Shown one piece after another: positions 62,391 to 64,000 of a stretch of 64,000 nucleotides of DNA. The position numbers and the translations under genes are program-made. Source of the DNA: Burkholderia sp. (GTDB lineage: Bacteria > Pseudomonadota > Gammaproteobacteria > Burkholderiales > Burkholderiaceae); contig CP144361.1 of assembly GCA_040954445.1 (NCBI GenBank), forward strand, positions 806,001 through 870,000. Reading direction: 5' to 3'. The first letter of the stretch is position 1; each line of letters opens with the position of its first letter. Below the pieces are notes generated by a model, which was not told where the DNA came from, searched no databases, and saw only the letters and a list, made by a program, of their open reading frames with translations.

Positions 62391-62549
62391 GCCTGATCGC
62401 AAAAAAGTGTTGAATAACCAGATTCTCTTCGATTATATCGGCTTTCTCCCTTTATCACATAAGAGCACCGTGGTGTTTACACCGATCTGCATGCTGAATT
62501 CATTGCTTTATGTGCCGGCCCTTCTCGCCATAGCAGCGCAAGACCGCGC

Positions 62550-63434
62550 ATGTTAGCATGGCTAGGTATACAATTTGCGTTGCTGTTGCTCAAACTGTTT
62601 GCGCTCCTTCCTTATGGCGTGACGGCCCGCTTCGGCGACGGGCTTGGCTGGCTGCTCTATCGCATCCCGAACCGAAGAAAGCACATCGTACATACAAATT
62701 TGAAACTCTGCTTTCCCGAGTGGAGCGATGCGCGGCGCGAGGCAATCGCCGGCCAGCACTTTCGTCATGCGATTCGCAGCTACGTCGAGCGCAGCGTGCA
62801 ATGGTTCGGCTCGGAAAAGAAGCTCAACAGGTTGATTGAAGTGGACAGTGCGATCGATCTTACCGATCCGGCCCTGCCGCCAACGCTGTTCCTGGGCCTA
62901 CATTTCGTCGGCATCGAAGCCGGCTCGATCTGGCTAAACCGCTCGCTGCAACGCACCTGCGGTTCGTTGTATCAACCATTCTCGAATCCGCTGCTGGAAG
63001 CCGAAGCCAAGAGCGCGCGCGGTCGCTTTGACGCAGAGATGGCGAGCCGCTCTGACAGCGCGCGCATCGTACTACGCTGGCTTCGCGACCGCAAGCCAGT
63101 AATGCTCGGTGCCGACATGGACTACGGCGTGCGCAATTCTACCTTCGTGCCTTTCTTCGGGATTTCTACCTGCACGCTGACAGCCTTGAGCCGACTGGCC
63201 AAGACCGGGCGCGCGCAGGTGGTGCCGTTCATCGGCAAGGTGTTGCCGAACTATAAGGGTTATCGCTTGTGCGTGTTCAAGCCTTGGGACCACTATCCAA
63301 CCGGCGACGATGCTCTCGATGCCCGCCGAATAAACGCCTTCCTGGAGGAGCAGATCCCGTTGCTTCCGGAGCAGTATTACTGGGTGCACAAGCGCTTCAA
63401 GACGCGACCGCCGGGCGAGCCCGGATTCTATTGA
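62550..63434 (+). CDS. lpxL: Lipid A biosynthesis acyltransferase (LpxL/HtrB family)
   Basis: Transfers a secondary acyl chain to lipid A at the inner membrane. 294 residues. N-terminal membrane anchor LGIQFALLLLKLFALLPYGV (about 5-24). The catalytic HX4E motif is in LGLHFVGIEAG (His at about 118, Glu 123). Further conserved are YQPFSNPLLE, ADMDYGVRNSTFVPFFG and the C-terminal YYWVHKRFKTRPPGEP. Divergent from metK. The stop codon TGA is supplied at the exact point where an IS630-type tip (ATTGATCC) begins, yet the terminal residues GFY look native. dapF, normally close downstream, is far away. Confidence 0.93.
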   Translation: MLAWLGIQFALLLLKLFALLPYGVTARFGDGLGWLLYRIPNRRKHIVHTNLKLCFPEWSDARREAIAGQHFRHAIRSYVERSVQWFGSEKKLNRLIEVDSAIDLTDPALPPTLFLGLHFVGIEAGSIWLNRSLQRTCGSLYQPFSNPLLEAEAKSARGRFDAEMASRSDSARIVLRWLRDRKPVMLGADMDYGVRNSTFVPFFGISTCTLTALSRLAKTGRAQVVPFIGKVLPNYKGYRLCVFKPWDHYPTGDDALDARRINAFLEEQIPLLPEQYYWVHKRFKTRPPGEPGFY

Positions 63435-63544
63435 TCCTCAATTCGTGCTCAATATTGAGCGCGGCGCACGGAGAGACACCACCCCGCACTGGTCTGACGA
63501 CTCAGTTGCAACAACGCAGATCAATATGCAACAACGCCTCTTAC

Positions 63545-63634
63545 AACGTCAGCTTCAAACCACATTGCTGCCGGATCCACTCCCGCACGGCATGTCGCGT
63601 CCACAACGCGAACGATATCTTCCACTGGTCCGGC
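63545..63634 (-). pseudogene. IS630-family transposase fragment
   Basis: The reverse strand matches the MPDQLRMSFALWTRHAVREL region of IS630 copy 4 over about 85 bp with a few differences. It is cut at 63635 by an IS903-type copy. Between lpxL and here (63435-63544) are only IS tips (TTGATCCTCAATTCGTG, AACAACGCC). Confidence 0.75.
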
Positions 63635-64000
63635 GGCGTTGTTGCATAAATCGAGCGAGATCCGTTGACGTTTACGCGCAACGGTCGCGGGGCCAGCCTC
63701 CTATCAAGTCAGATTCCAGAGTAATTGCCTAATTTTTGCCAAGAAAATGCGCAAGGACATACACAAGAAAGGTGAGCCGAAGGCACGCTACCGTGTCAGG
63801 AATTGGGCGGCCTATAATGAAGGCCTGATCAACCGGGGGAACGTAACAATATGGATAGATGAAGCCGTCCTTGCCAGAATACCCGATGCCATACCCACAC
63901 GTGGTCGCCCGTGTCTATACGGCGATACGCTGATTCAGGCATTACTTGGCGTGAAGACCGTCTATCGACTGACCTTGCGCGCCCTGCAAGGTTTCACCCA
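63635..64000 (+). mobile_element. IS903-type copy, 5' part (cut by window edge)
   Basis: Left TIR and the first ~84 codons of the transposase (MRKDIHKKGEPKARYRVRNW to LRALQGFT), undamaged so far and close to consensus. Could be an intact copy; the rest lies beyond the window. Confidence 0.93.

Noticed and set aside
353..64000. Recurrent GTTGTTGCATAAATCGAGCG motif resembling CRISPR-like dispersed repeats
   Set aside because: It is the terminal inverted repeat of the IS903-type element. Spacing is irregular, orientation alternates, and no cas genes are present.

Overview
The window looks like chromosome from a member of the Burkholderiaceae, probably a Burkholderia-lineage bacterium in an early, insertion-sequence-driven phase of genome decay, as seen in some host-restricted symbionts. 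The evidence is the Burkholderia-like protein sequences and gene orders (hemA-prfA-prmC-grxD, rpsO-pnp, dapF-DUF484, metK facing lpxL, dapA/bamC, hscA/fdx) combined with very heavy IS invasion. The species is not determined. A reduced Burkholderia insect or plant symbiont is one possibility, and that is inference only.

Host coding sequence is only about 25 kb of the 64 kb. It consists of about two dozen housekeeping genes standing alone or in short runs: proB (cut by the left edge), grxD-prmC-prfA-hemA, rpsO, pnp, tadA, a rubredoxin, mutS, dapF-DUF484, rfbD with a stump of rfbC, pyrC, dapA, bamC, tRNA-Leu(CAA), a CPA1 Na+/H+ antiporter, leuA, hscA, fdx, cobF, a GT4 glycosyltransferase, metK and lpxL. 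They serve haem, proline, lysine, leucine and pyrimidine synthesis, SAM supply, translation, RNA turnover, mismatch repair, Fe-S assembly and envelope building. Nearly all are full length.

Almost everything between them is mobile DNA. The dominant element is an IS5-family, IS903-subgroup IS of about 1.12 kb, with TIR GGCGTTGTTGCATAAATCGA, a single DDE transposase and 9-bp target duplications. There are more than 25 full, truncated or nested copies. Every copy seen whole has a disrupted transposase, except one full-length reading frame at 55198-56172 whose YREK-motif lysine is changed to Asn. A second element belongs to the IS630 family (TA target, tips starting TATTGATC), and all copies are broken. 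IS200/IS605, IS30 and IS3-type relics are also present.

The most unusual signal is a set of non-autonomous palindromic elements derived from both main IS families: IS903 right-end/right-end palindromes (one with a perfect 9-bp target duplication), an IS903 left-end/left-end palindrome of 80 bp, an IS630-derived MITE of about 120 bp, and micro-insertions of about 22 bp flanked by TA that equal the extreme IS630 tip. IS insertion and recombination have broken operons (hscA/fdx, dapA/bamC, rfbC/rfbD, a gene upstream of tadA) and brought mobile DNA to within a few bases of start codons (bamC, pyrC, proB).
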